From: Bacteroidales bacterium | GTDB lineage: Bacteria; Bacteroidota; Bacteroidia; Bacteroidales; Muribaculaceae | Length of the DNA: 21,907 nt | Assembly: GCA_900768685.1 (NCBI GenBank) | Contig: CAAGDX010000029.1 | Span: forward strand, 1 to 21,907 | Direction: 5' to 3' | Shown: piece by piece, positions 1 through 6,304 of the stretch | Layout: every line of letters begins with the position of its first letter | Position numbering within the stretch: the stretch's first letter is position 1 | Notes under the pieces: generated by a model | What the model was told of the DNA's origin: nothing | The model's database searches: none | Seen by the model: only the letters and a program-made list of their open reading frames with translations | Made by a program: the position numbers and the translations under genes

Positions 1-6
1 ATCTTC

Positions 7-57
7 GTCCGTGCTTAACGGTTATGTGGCTCGCCACACGCCCTTATAAGCACGAAC
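7..57. other. Imperfect inverted-repeat structure of unknown role
   Basis: The arms CGTGCTTA (10-17) and TAAGCACG (47-54) are perfectly complementary. After one mismatch, two more pairs (7-8 with 56-57) extend the stem. Inside, TGTGG (25-29) and CCACA (34-38) form a second hairpin with the 4-nt loop CTCG. No T-run follows on either strand, so it does not look like an intrinsic terminator. It lies beyond the terminator of the DUF4301 gene and is close to the window edge, so it could belong to a structured RNA or repeat that continues outside. I do not recognise the family. Confidence 0.4.
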
Positions 58-70
58 AAATCTGCTCAAT

Positions 71-113
71 GACTGCCCGCCTCTGCTTTAACATTTATTA
101 TGAAACAGGCTCT
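71..113 (+). repeat. 43-bp intergenic repeat, copy 1
   Basis: These 43 bases are identical to positions 6178-6220, in the same orientation. The copy starts GACTGCCCGCC and ends ATGAAACAGGCTCT. The last part, TTATGAAACAGGCTCTAA (98-115), recurs at 21013-21030. Flanks differ between copies, so this is a discrete dispersed element and not a larger duplication. Here it sits directly against the T-run of the DUF4301 terminator. No coding capacity is apparent. Confidence 0.8.
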
Positions 114-150
114 AAAAAAGAGAGCACCGCATATTGATGTGGCACTCTCT
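114..150 (-). terminator. Intrinsic terminator of the DUF4301 gene
   Basis: Read on the minus strand, the arms at 150-137 and 132-119 form a 14-position stem, AGAGAGTGCCACAT with ATGCGGTGCTCTCT. It contains two G-U pairs and one A-C mismatch, with loop CAAT. It is followed by a run of T (plus-strand A114-A119). It lies 25 nt past the stop codon of the minus-strand gene at 175, as expected for a Rho-independent terminator. Confidence 0.75.
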
Positions 151-174
151 GTATAGCGTTTTTATGTATTTCTC

Positions 175-1695
175 TTATTTGTGAGCCGGACGGAGGAGGT
201 CGTTTACGGTTTTGACAGGATTAAATGTGGAAGCGGGAACTTCTACGAATACTGTGTTCCAGTCACTCATGGCACCGTTCCAGAGACCGGGGAGCTCAAG
301 TGCTTTGAGGTCTTTGCCGTGGAGAGATTTAGATGAGATGAAGCCGGTGTCCGGGTCAACGTATTTGAGGAGGTCGAATTTGGTGCCGTCTGTTTTTTCA
401 ATGTAGCAAACCAGGTCAACGGGGTTAAAGTGTGAGGACTGTGCCACCATTGCTTTGTATTCTTCGTTTGCAGGGTCAATCTGTGTTGATTCCAGAATTT
501 GCGGAGATGTAGAGCCGTCCGGGTTATAAGCGATGAACGGACCGCCTCCGGGTTCTCCCTCGTTGCGTACCATGCCGCAGATGCGGATAGGGCGATTCAG
601 TTTTTCTTTGATATATAGTGCAAGTTCGGAATCTTCCATGTGTTTCATTTTCTCGTCGCGGATGCAGAGTTCGTCGTGGAGGAACGCAATCATGCGGCGG
701 AGGTCTTCAATATCGTATTTGCCTTTTTCAAGCATATCCAGGTAAAGTGCAACACGGTCGTGAATCTCGATAAGTTTTCCGGCGAGCACTTTTTTGTAGC
801 GTAGCGTTGAAGCACGATGAGAGTCCGGCACAACGTTGTCGATATTTTTAATAAATACTACAGGCGTCGGAATATCGTTCAGGTTTTGGATAAGTGCACC
901 GTGACCACCGGGACGGAAAAGAAGTTCTCCGTTTTCGCGGAAAGGTGTGCCGTCGAGGTTTACGGCGATAGTGTCTGTAGATGGTTTCTGTTCAGACATG
1001 GAGATGTCGTATTTCACACCGAGGCGTTTTTCCAGTGCGGGAACTGTTGCAGCGAGTTTGGCGGCAAAGAGTTCGCGGTGATTTGTGGAAACGGTGAAAT
1101 GCAAGCGTACAGTGCCATCTGCGGAAGCAGCATACTGTGCACCTTCCACGAGTTGCTCTTCCAGTGCAGTGCGAGTGCCATTTTCGTAAGCGTGGAAAGT
1201 GAGCAAGCCTTTAGGGAGGTTGCCATAGTTCATACCTTCCGCTTTTACGATAGCACCAATCACTTTGCGATTTTCTCCTTTTGCTATGAGTGAGTCAACG
1301 TCTTCGCCGTAAAGTTTTTTTACTGTTGCATCAAGTTCATAGAAGAATGCTATTTCGTGAATGTCTTTTAATAGTTTTTCAACATCGCTGCCCGGTTTTG
1401 GAGTGTCCGTGTCGCCGTCAACGAAAGCAAACAGAGCTTTGAACATGCGTGATGCGGCACCGGAAGCAGGAACGAATTTTGTCACTTTGCCGTTGTTTGC
1501 AAGGTATTCGTGCCAGCGTGCTATTGCTTGCTCTTCTTGCTCCGGGTTAAGGATGAAGATTGATTCACCGGCTTTTGCACTTCCGCTAAGGCGGAGATAT
1601 GGAAATCCGGTTTCAAATCTATTTAACTGACATTTTACCTGTTCTTGTGATATGCCTTTGGAGGCGAGTAATTTAAGGTCGTCGTTAGTGAACAT
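175..1695 (-). CDS. DUF4301 family protein, possible nucleotidyltransferase-like fold
   Basis: This 506-residue protein of unknown function matches what I know of DUF4301, a family found in Bacteroidota. Visible motifs include FVPASGAASRMFK near residue 75, RPGGHGALIQNLN in the middle, FIKNIDNV, and GMVRNEGEPGGGPF in the C-terminal third. The Gly-rich first motif, the GGHGAL segment and the KNIDN segment resemble the layout of sugar-nucleotide pyrophosphorylases. A nucleotidyltransferase-like activity is therefore a guess from motif resemblance only. There is no signal peptide or membrane segment, so it is probably cytoplasmic. The gene stands alone, divergent from rfbD, and has its own terminator at 114-150. 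The ATG at 1695-1693 is the natural start because the protein runs straight into conserved-looking sequence. No convincing -33/-7 promoter was found upstream. Confidence 0.75.
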   Translation of the reverse strand: MFTNDDLKLLASKGISQEQVKCQLNRFETGFPYLRLSGSAKAGESIFILNPEQEEQAIARWHEYLANNGKVTKFVPASGAASRMFKALFAFVDGDTDTPKPGSDVEKLLKDIHEIAFFYELDATVKKLYGEDVDSLIAKGENRKVIGAIVKAEGMNYGNLPKGLLTFHAYENGTRTALEEQLVEGAQYAASADGTVRLHFTVSTNHRELFAAKLAATVPALEKRLGVKYDISMSEQKPSTDTIAVNLDGTPFRENGELLFRPGGHGALIQNLNDIPTPVVFIKNIDNVVPDSHRASTLRYKKVLAGKLIEIHDRVALYLDMLEKGKYDIEDLRRMIAFLHDELCIRDEKMKHMEDSELALYIKEKLNRPIRICGMVRNEGEPGGGPFIAYNPDGSTSPQILESTQIDPANEEYKAMVAQSSHFNPVDLVCYIEKTDGTKFDLLKYVDPDTGFISSKSLHGKDLKALELPGLWNGAMSDWNTVFVEVPASTFNPVKTVNDLLRPAHK

Positions 1696-1863
1696 AAAAA
1701 ATATCTTTTTTGGTTTATAAGGGGTTTGATTTCATGCCTCTAAATTAGTAATTATTTGTGACAGAAGAATGTTAAATGTTGTTAATCGTTAATGTTTGGG
1801 AACATTGATGTGCTAATCTCTATTTTTTAACATTCATTTTACGGAAAGTACGCATTTTTTTTC

Positions 1864-1871
1864 TAACTTTG
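1864..1871 (+). promoter_or_regulatory. Putative -7 element of the rfbDB promoter
   Basis: TAACTTTG matches the Bacteroidota -7 consensus TAnnTTTG and ends 18 nt before the ATG of rfbD. A clear TTTG -33 box at the right distance is missing; only a T-rich stretch around 1837-1840 is present. Because the element overlaps a TTG that could open the frame at 1869, it supports translation starting at the ATG at 1890. Confidence 0.5.
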
Positions 1872-1889
1872 AAGAATAATTTCAGAAGT

Positions 1890-2765
1890 ATGAATATTTT
1901 AGTTACAGGAGCAAACGGACAGTTGGGCAACTGCATTCGCAATGCAGCAAAACGGACTGCGTACAATTTTGTGTTTACGGATGTGGCGGAACTGGACATC
2001 ACGAATCCGGAAGCGGTGCTTAAGGCTGTGTGTGACAATAAGATAGACGTAATAATAAACTGTGCGGCTTACACGAATGTGGACCGTGCGGAGGATGATG
2101 CCGCTTTCGCGGAGGTGCTGAACGCAGACGCCGTAAAAAATCTCGCTGTGGCAGCAAAAGAATGTGATGCCACGCTATTTCACGTCTCTACAGACTACGT
2201 TTTCGGCGGCTCAAAGGGAAATGTTCCTCGCACGGAAGAAGAACCGGCTAACCCAACAGGAATCTATGGTCTTACCAAACTTCACGGCGAACAGGCTGTG
2301 ATAAATTCAGGCTGCAAATACCTCATTTTCCGCACTGCGTGGCTCTACAGCGAGTATGGCAAAAACTTCGTGAAAACTATGCTGAACCTTACCGCCACAA
2401 AGCCGGAGCTGAAAGTTGTGTTTGACCAGTGTGGCACTCCGACATACGCTCAAGACCTGGCAGATGCTATAATCAGCATTATTGAAAGTGGAAAATACGT
2501 GGAAAATCAGGGTATCTATCATTTCTCAAATGAGGGTGTGTGCTCATGGTACGATTTTACGCAAATGATAGCATATTTTGCAGGAAACAAGTCTTGCAAA
2601 ATTTTGCCTTGCCATTCAAGCGAATTTCCCTCAAAGGTTGTTCGCCCGGCATATTCTGTATTGGACAAAACAAAAATCAAAGATACTTTCGGCATTGAAA
2701 TTCCATACTGGACAGTGTCGCTCGCTAAATGCTTAAAAAATATTGAAAATGGACTTCAAGCGTAA
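1890..2765 (+). CDS. rfbD: dTDP-4-dehydrorhamnose reductase
   Basis: RfbD reduces dTDP-4-dehydro-L-rhamnose to dTDP-L-rhamnose with NAD(P)H, the last step in making this sugar donor for surface polysaccharides. The 291-residue protein opens with a Rossmann glycine motif, MNILVTGANGQLGN. It has the short-chain dehydrogenase YGLTK catalytic Tyr-Lys pair mid-protein, preceded by HVSTDYVFGG, which carries the catalytic Thr. Length fits the family. The frame is open from a TTG at 1869, but the ATG at 1890 begins exactly at the conserved beta strand and lies downstream of the -7 element, so I chose it. The gene overlaps rfbB by 17 nt, which implies translational coupling. The rfbA and rfbC partners are not in this window. 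Confidence 0.93.
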   Translation: MNILVTGANGQLGNCIRNAAKRTAYNFVFTDVAELDITNPEAVLKAVCDNKIDVIINCAAYTNVDRAEDDAAFAEVLNADAVKNLAVAAKECDATLFHVSTDYVFGGSKGNVPRTEEEPANPTGIYGLTKLHGEQAVINSGCKYLIFRTAWLYSEYGKNFVKTMLNLTATKPELKVVFDQCGTPTYAQDLADAIISIIESGKYVENQGIYHFSNEGVCSWYDFTQMIAYFAGNKSCKILPCHSSEFPSKVVRPAYSVLDKTKIKDTFGIEIPYWTVSLAKCLKNIENGLQA

Positions 2766-3891
2766 CATAATCATCACCGGTGGTGCAGGATTTATCGGCA
2801 ACCACGTTGTGAGACTTTTCGTGAACAAATATCCGGAATATCGCATCATAAACCTGGACAAACTGACTTATGCCGGCAACCTGGCAAACCTCAAAGACGT
2901 GGAAAATGCTCCGAACTATGTGTTTGTGAAGGCAGACATCTGCGATTTTGATGCTATGCTCAGCCTTATGCAGAAATATGCTGTTGACGGCATTATCCAC
3001 CTTGCCGCGGAAAGCCACGTGGACCGCAGCATAAAAGACCCGTTCACTTTTGCCCGTACAAACGTGATGGGTACGCTCTCGCTTCTGCAGGCGGCAAAAT
3101 TATATTGGGAGTCGCTTCCGGAAAAGTATGAGGGCAAGCGTTTTTACCATATTTCCACAGATGAGGTGTATGGTGCACTCCGCCTTTCGCACCCGGAAGG
3201 AATAAAGCCGCCATATAGCACAACTGCCTCATCTACAGAGCATCACCTGGCGTATGGTGAGGACTTTTTCTATGAAACCACGAAATACAATCCTCACAGC
3301 CCGTATTCCGCTTCAAAAGCAAGCAGCGACCACTTTGTTCGTGCTTTCCACGATACTTATGGCATGCCAACGATAGTGACAAACTGCTCTAACAACTATG
3401 GCCCATATCAGTTTCCTGAAAAACTTATTCCTCTCTTTATCAATAATATAAAAAACCGCAAACCGCTTCCGGTATATGGCAAAGGAGAAAACGTACGCGA
3501 CTGGCTATACGTTGAAGACCATGCTCGTGCGATAGACCTTATTTTCCACCGCGGAAAAATTGCGGAAACATATAATATCGGAGGCTTTAATGAGTGGAAA
3601 AACATTGATATAATCCGAGTAGTAATCAAAACCGTGGATAGGCTTCTGGGCAGAAAAGAAGGCGAAGACATGAACCTCATCACCTTTGTCACAGACCGTC
3701 TCGGACACGATGCTCGCTATGCCATAGACTCCACAAAATTGCAGAAAGAACTCGGTTGGGAGCCAAGTCTCCAGTTTGAGGAAGGCATAGAAAAAACCGT
3801 CCGCTGGTACCTCGACCACCAAAACTGGCTGGACAATATCACTTCCGGAGATTATGAAAAGTACTACGATGAAATGTATAAAAACAGGTGA
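2749..3891 (+). CDS. rfbB: dTDP-glucose 4,6-dehydratase
   Basis: RfbB converts dTDP-D-glucose to dTDP-4-dehydro-6-deoxy-D-glucose using tightly bound NAD+, the second step of dTDP-rhamnose synthesis. The 380-residue protein has the glycine motif TGGAGFIGNHV near the N-terminus, the LAAESHVDRS segment, the catalytic STDEVYG motif (Thr-Asp-Glu) and YSASKASSDH (Tyr-Lys). These are all hallmarks of this extended SDR subfamily. The ATG at 2749 lies inside the end of rfbD. A TTG six bases earlier is less likely. A loop around residues 140-170 (after DEVYGALR, to the YETTKYNPHSPYSASK segment) looks longer than in E. coli RfbB, which is common in Bacteroidales. The stop codon at 3889-3891 lies in the same frame as the higB remnant just downstream. 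Confidence 0.95.
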   Translation: MDFKRNIIITGGAGFIGNHVVRLFVNKYPEYRIINLDKLTYAGNLANLKDVENAPNYVFVKADICDFDAMLSLMQKYAVDGIIHLAAESHVDRSIKDPFTFARTNVMGTLSLLQAAKLYWESLPEKYEGKRFYHISTDEVYGALRLSHPEGIKPPYSTTASSTEHHLAYGEDFFYETTKYNPHSPYSASKASSDHFVRAFHDTYGMPTIVTNCSNNYGPYQFPEKLIPLFINNIKNRKPLPVYGKGENVRDWLYVEDHARAIDLIFHRGKIAETYNIGGFNEWKNIDIIRVVIKTVDRLLGRKEGEDMNLITFVTDRLGHDARYAIDSTKLQKELGWEPSLQFEEGIEKTVRWYLDHQNWLDNITSGDYEKYYDEMYKNR

Positions 3892-4050
3892 AAAATTACA
3901 AAACCGACCAAAGATTTATCATTTGACCTCGCAAAAGGTATTTCTTCTGTAAGGTGCGGGTTAAAATATAGATTGGAATTTAAGGTTTCAAAGGAAAATT
4001 AAACTCTTACAATATGCAGATTATTAGAATTAAGTAACCATTATAAATGA
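3892..4050 (+). pseudogene. Remnant of a HigB-type toxin gene (C-terminal half)
   Basis: Reading in frame from the rfbB stop, about 50 codons resemble the C-terminal half of HigB/RelE-like toxins. The recognisable pieces are KGISSVRCGLKYRLEFKVS, then an in-frame TAA at 4000-4002, then TLTICRLLELSNHYK and a TGA at 4048-4050. The SVR...YRLEF core and the ...ELSNHY ending are typical of the toxin that precedes HigA antitoxins. The N-terminal half is missing, and the sequence abuts rfbB, so the gene is broken at least twice. The terminal TGA overlaps the higA start as ATGA, the normal toxin-antitoxin gene junction. This supports shared ancestry with the intact higA. The family match was made by eye. 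Confidence 0.7.
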
Positions 4051-4388
4051 AAAATAGTATGGAAACAAAAATATATAGCAAAAGTGATTTAGTGCCGTCT
4101 TGTCCGATTCATCCCGGTGAAATAGTAAAAGATGAATTGGAAAGCAGAAATATTTCTCAAAGGAAATTTGCGGCACTAATAGGCTGCTCTTATTCTGTTT
4201 TGAATGAGGTGCTTAATGGAAAACGTCCGGTAACCACGGAATATGCTTTGCGTATAGAAGCAGCTATAGGTATCAAAGCTTATATGCTTATCAATATCCA
4301 AAGTGAGTATAATCTGCAAACTGCTAAGCAAGATTCGAATTTTATGTCTATTCTCAGTAAAATTCGCTCTGCAGCAGCTATGTTGTAA
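4047..4388 (+). CDS. higA: HigA-family antitoxin (XRE helix-turn-helix)
   Basis: The 113-residue protein carries the HigA signature HPGEIVKDELESRNISQ followed by a helix-turn-helix (roughly residues 37-65, SQRKFAALIGCSYSVLNEVL) and the GKRPVTTEYALRIEAAIGI segment. HigA binds and neutralises the HigB mRNA interferase and represses its own operon. Here the cognate toxin is a broken remnant, so the gene is an orphan that may act as a stand-alone repressor or as an anti-addiction gene. The ATG at 4047 is favoured because it forms an ATGA overlap with the remnant toxin stop; an ATG at 4059 would also work. The C-terminal tail beyond residue 85 looks variable. Confidence 0.85.
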   Translation: MKNSMETKIYSKSDLVPSCPIHPGEIVKDELESRNISQRKFAALIGCSYSVLNEVLNGKRPVTTEYALRIEAAIGIKAYMLINIQSEYNLQTAKQDSNFMSILSKIRSAAAML

Positions 4389-4406
4389 GATAATTGTTTT
4401 TTAACT

Positions 4407-4428
4407 GCTAAGTCATATACGACTTAGC
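4407..4428 (+). other. Perfect 8-bp hairpin downstream of higA
   Basis: GCTAAGTC (4407-4414) and GACTTAGC (4421-4428) form a perfect stem with a 6-nt loop. No T-run follows, so alone it is not a terminator. The stretch TATACGACTT in this hairpin (4416-4425) recurs in the next one (4451-4460), so the two share sequence as well as position. It could be a protein-binding palindrome or part of a tandem termination region. Confidence 0.5.
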
Positions 4429-4431
4429 TAT

Positions 4432-4482
4432 AATCAAAATGAGCAAAATCTATACGACTTTGCTCATTTTGATTTGTTTTTT
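4432..4482 (+). terminator. Strong intrinsic terminator after higA
   Basis: A perfect 16-bp stem pairs 4432-4447 (AATCAAAATGAGCAAA) with 4459-4474, leaving an 11-nt loop. It is followed by TGTTTTTT (4475-4482). It lies 43 nt past the higA stop. Stem and T-run fit a Rho-independent terminator for the rfbDB-higA direction. An ATG inside the left arm (4439) opens a 55-codon frame to 4606, which I treat as doubtful. Confidence 0.7.
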
Positions 4483-4492
4483 ACATTTACCC

Positions 4493-4556
4493 CGGGTTGC
4501 GGAAGAAGCGAATCCGCAACCCGTGGATAACAAATTGCCGGAAGCTCCGCCGAGCT
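4493..4556. repeat. Pair of REP-like palindromes
   Basis: Two GC-rich palindromes follow each other. CGGGTTGCGGA (4493-4503) pairs perfectly with TCCGCAACCCG (4513-4523) over a 9-nt loop. AAGCTC (4541-4546) pairs with GAGCTT (4551-4556) over CGCC. The GC content is well above the AT-rich surroundings. Such paired hairpins resemble repetitive extragenic palindromes; whether they recur elsewhere in the genome cannot be seen here. The rest of the gap up to 4668 shows no further structure, and I see no clear terminator for the convergent tlpA-like gene. Confidence 0.45.
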
Positions 4557-4668
4557 TGAATCTTGACGTTATCCCGGTTCACCCCGCAGGTTCATTTGGG
4601 TTGTAATAAGGACATAAGGTCTGCTTTCATCAAAAAATATCGCGGAATATAGGGATAGTCAAAATTAA

Positions 4669-5694
4669 TTATTCAAAGTGGCTTTTGACGCCGGCTACGA
4701 GTTCTTCACCGTATTTGTCGCGGAGAACGATTTTGCCGTCAGGGTCAAAGAGGATGATGCAAGGGATTCCGGAGATGCCGTAAAGGTCTGTAGGGATGGT
4801 TTGTGCGTTGTAAACCACTTCCCATGGGATTTGTTTGTTTTGAACTGCTGTGGCAGTGTTTTCAGGCTCGTCCCACACAGCAATGCCGATAACTTCAAGA
4901 CCTTTGTCTTTGAGTTCGCCGTAGATGCCGCGAATAGTTTCAATTTCACGCATGCAAGGTCCACACCAACTTGCCCAGAAATCAACGAGGACATAGTGTC
5001 CTTTGCCAACATGGTCGCTGAGACGGAAAATAGAGTCGTTGTGGCTTATTTCAAAGTCCTTAAACATTTTGCCTTCGCCTGTTTCCGCTTTGTTTACGAG
5101 AGCCTGCTTGAGATTTTGAATGCGTTTGTATGATTCAAGTGCAGGATATTTGGCAATACTGTCGTTGAGTTGGTCAAGTTCGAGTTCGTATGCGAAAGAA
5201 GAGAGGAAAACGTAGTATCCGACAGGGTTATCGCTGTTTTGAGCCACAACTTGTGCAGCATAAGCATTAGCGGCATCAATTATTTTTTGTGCATCTTCTT
5301 CCGTTGCTGTATCCGGCAGAGCGGAGAAGTCTTCAGAGAATTTTTCCATACCTTTGCTGAAGTCTTCCAATACTGCATTAAGTGTACCGCCTGTGGCTTT
5401 TCCGTTTTCAAATTTAATAGAGTCAGCCTCCAGGATAAAAGAGCCGCGACGTTGTCCGCCGGTCACGAGAACGCGAACGAGTGTAGGTTTTTCAATGTTT
5501 CCTTTAAATTGAACAGCACCATTTTCCACTACGGCACTGTCTATTTTGTCGCTTGTGTCATAATCCACAAGGTATGCCATAAGGTTGTTGTCCGCATCAG
5601 TCAAAGAGGCATTAACAACGTATTCGGTTTTTGGTTGCTGGCTGCAACTTGCCAGGAGCAGTGCACCGAGCGAGATGAGAGAAAATTTTTTCAT
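4669..5694 (-). CDS. TlpA-like thioredoxin-fold lipoprotein with DUF4369-like N-terminus
   Basis: The 341-residue protein has a lipoprotein signal peptide ending LLLASC, with Cys17 as the predicted lipidated residue, so it should be anchored outside the inner membrane. Residues about 22-110 look like the beta-rich DUF4369 domain, residues 110-205 form a helical linker, and residues 205-341 are a thioredoxin-like AhpC/TSA domain. Its active site is WCGPC (Cys244, Cys247), with the cis-Pro loop GISGIPCIILFDPDG. Known relatives are periplasmic disulfide reductases, some tied to cytochrome maturation; the substrate here is unknown. The gene is convergent with higA and divergent from folB, with which it shares a 97-bp promoter region. 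No Bacteroides-type surface-export signal of acidic residues follows Cys17. Confidence 0.88.
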   Translation of the reverse strand: MKKFSLISLGALLLASCSQQPKTEYVVNASLTDADNNLMAYLVDYDTSDKIDSAVVENGAVQFKGNIEKPTLVRVLVTGGQRRGSFILEADSIKFENGKATGGTLNAVLEDFSKGMEKFSEDFSALPDTATEEDAQKIIDAANAYAAQVVAQNSDNPVGYYVFLSSFAYELELDQLNDSIAKYPALESYKRIQNLKQALVNKAETGEGKMFKDFEISHNDSIFRLSDHVGKGHYVLVDFWASWCGPCMREIETIRGIYGELKDKGLEVIGIAVWDEPENTATAVQNKQIPWEVVYNAQTIPTDLYGISGIPCIILFDPDGKIVLRDKYGEELVAGVKSHFE

Positions 5695-5744
5695 TTTTTT
5701 TGGATTTTATTTTTAGTGTTTATTATTTTTGTGATATTCAGCGA

Positions 5745-5752
5745 CAAAGGTA
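5745..5752 (-). promoter_or_regulatory. Putative -7 element for the TlpA-like gene
   Basis: On the minus strand the sequence reads TACCTTTG, matching TAnnTTTG. It lies about 50 nt upstream of the start codon. No good TTTG -33 box was seen at the expected 19-21 nt upstream. It sits back to back with the folB -7 element, 13 nt away, so the two promoters must overlap. Confidence 0.5.
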
Positions 5753-5765
5753 GCGAAATTTTTTA

Positions 5766-5773
5766 TAACTTTG
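5766..5773 (+). promoter_or_regulatory. Putative -7 element for folB
   Basis: TAACTTTG matches the Bacteroidota -7 consensus and lies 18 nt before the folB ATG, the same arrangement as at rfbD. No clear -33 TTTG is present. It overlaps the upstream half of the divergent promoter of the TlpA-like gene. Confidence 0.5.
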
Positions 5774-5791
5774 ACGAATAAAAGGACTTAA

Positions 5792-6145
5792 ATGAATAGT
5801 ATTTATATAAAAAAATTAGAGGTTTATGCCTTTCATGGCGTGTTGCCGCAGGAAAATGTGGTGGGCAACACTTTTTTTGTCACCGTCCGTTTGGACTGTG
5901 ATTTGAGCCGTGCAATGGAAACGGACTGTGTGGAATATTCCGTTAATTATGCGGAAGTGGTGGAGATAATTAAGGAGCAGATGTCGGTCACGTCAAAGAC
6001 TCTGGAAAATGTGGTTTTTCGTATTCGCGAAGCCCTTCAGCAGCACTTTCCCCAGGTAAGTTCCGGCATGGTAAAAGTGGCAAAACAGTCACCGCCAATC
6101 CCCGGTGCGAAAGCGGAAGAAGTGGCGGTGAGTGTGGAATTTTAA
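5792..6145 (+). CDS. folB: Dihydroneopterin aldolase
   Basis: FolB cleaves 7,8-dihydroneopterin to 6-hydroxymethyl-7,8-dihydropterin and glycolaldehyde in folate synthesis, as a cytoplasmic oligomer. The 117-residue length is typical. Visible family features are FHGVLPQE (Glu21, substrate-positioning acid), VNYAEV with Tyr53, LENVVFRI with Glu72 (pterin anchoring), and KVAKQSPPIPG with the catalytic Lys98. The ATG start is directly followed by the conserved IYIKKLEVYAFHG strand, so it is well placed. The gene appears monocistronic: it has its own -7 element, and a 159-nt gap with a repeat copy separates it from the next gene. Confidence 0.93.
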   Translation: MNSIYIKKLEVYAFHGVLPQENVVGNTFFVTVRLDCDLSRAMETDCVEYSVNYAEVVEIIKEQMSVTSKTLENVVFRIREALQQHFPQVSSGMVKVAKQSPPIPGAKAEEVAVSVEF

Positions 6146-6177
6146 GCAGAGTTTTTTGCAATAACTTTTGGCAAAAA

Positions 6178-6220
6178 GACTGCCCGCCTCTGCTTTAACA
6201 TTTATTATGAAACAGGCTCT
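6178..6220 (+). repeat. 43-bp intergenic repeat, copy 2
   Basis: This copy is identical over 43 bases to 71-113. Its CTCTGCTT (6188-6195) can pair with AAGCAGAG (6144-6151) at the end of folB. That pairing encloses a second hairpin, TTTTTGC (6153-6159) with GCAAAAA (6171-6177), giving a nested stem that copy 1 lacks. It might help end folB transcription, but no T-run follows. The remaining leader of the next gene (6221-6304) holds a weak -7-like TAACTTCG (6242-6249) and a 5-bp hairpin, TGCGG/CCGCA (6265-6279). Confidence 0.8.
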
Positions 6221-6304
6221 TAAAAAGCGAAAAATAATTCGTAACTTCGCAGAGAAACCAAAATTGCGGAAAAACCGCATAAAACCTTAGAACTATTATA
6301 AAAA

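Noticed and set aside
817..1293. Plus-strand open frame of 158 codons within the DUF4301 gene
   Set aside because: It is a shadow of the 506-residue minus-strand gene and its product looks like no protein family.
1696..1790. Promoter of the DUF4301 gene
   Set aside because: Only a weak TAATTTAG (minus strand, 1747-1740) was found and no -33 TTTG, so I do not call it.
1869..1889. TTG start that would extend rfbD by seven codons
   Set aside because: It overlaps the -7 promoter element, and the ATG at 1890 begins exactly at the conserved Rossmann strand.
4541..4556. AAGCTC/GAGCTT hairpin as terminator of the convergent TlpA-like gene
   Set aside because: No T-run follows on the minus strand and it is more than 110 nt past the stop codon, so I kept it only as part of a REP-like pair.
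6265..6279. Small hairpin TGCGG/CCGCA in the leader of the 5'-nucleotidase gene
   Set aside because: A 5-bp stem without a T-run or other conserved elements is likely by chance; no riboswitch-like architecture was seen.
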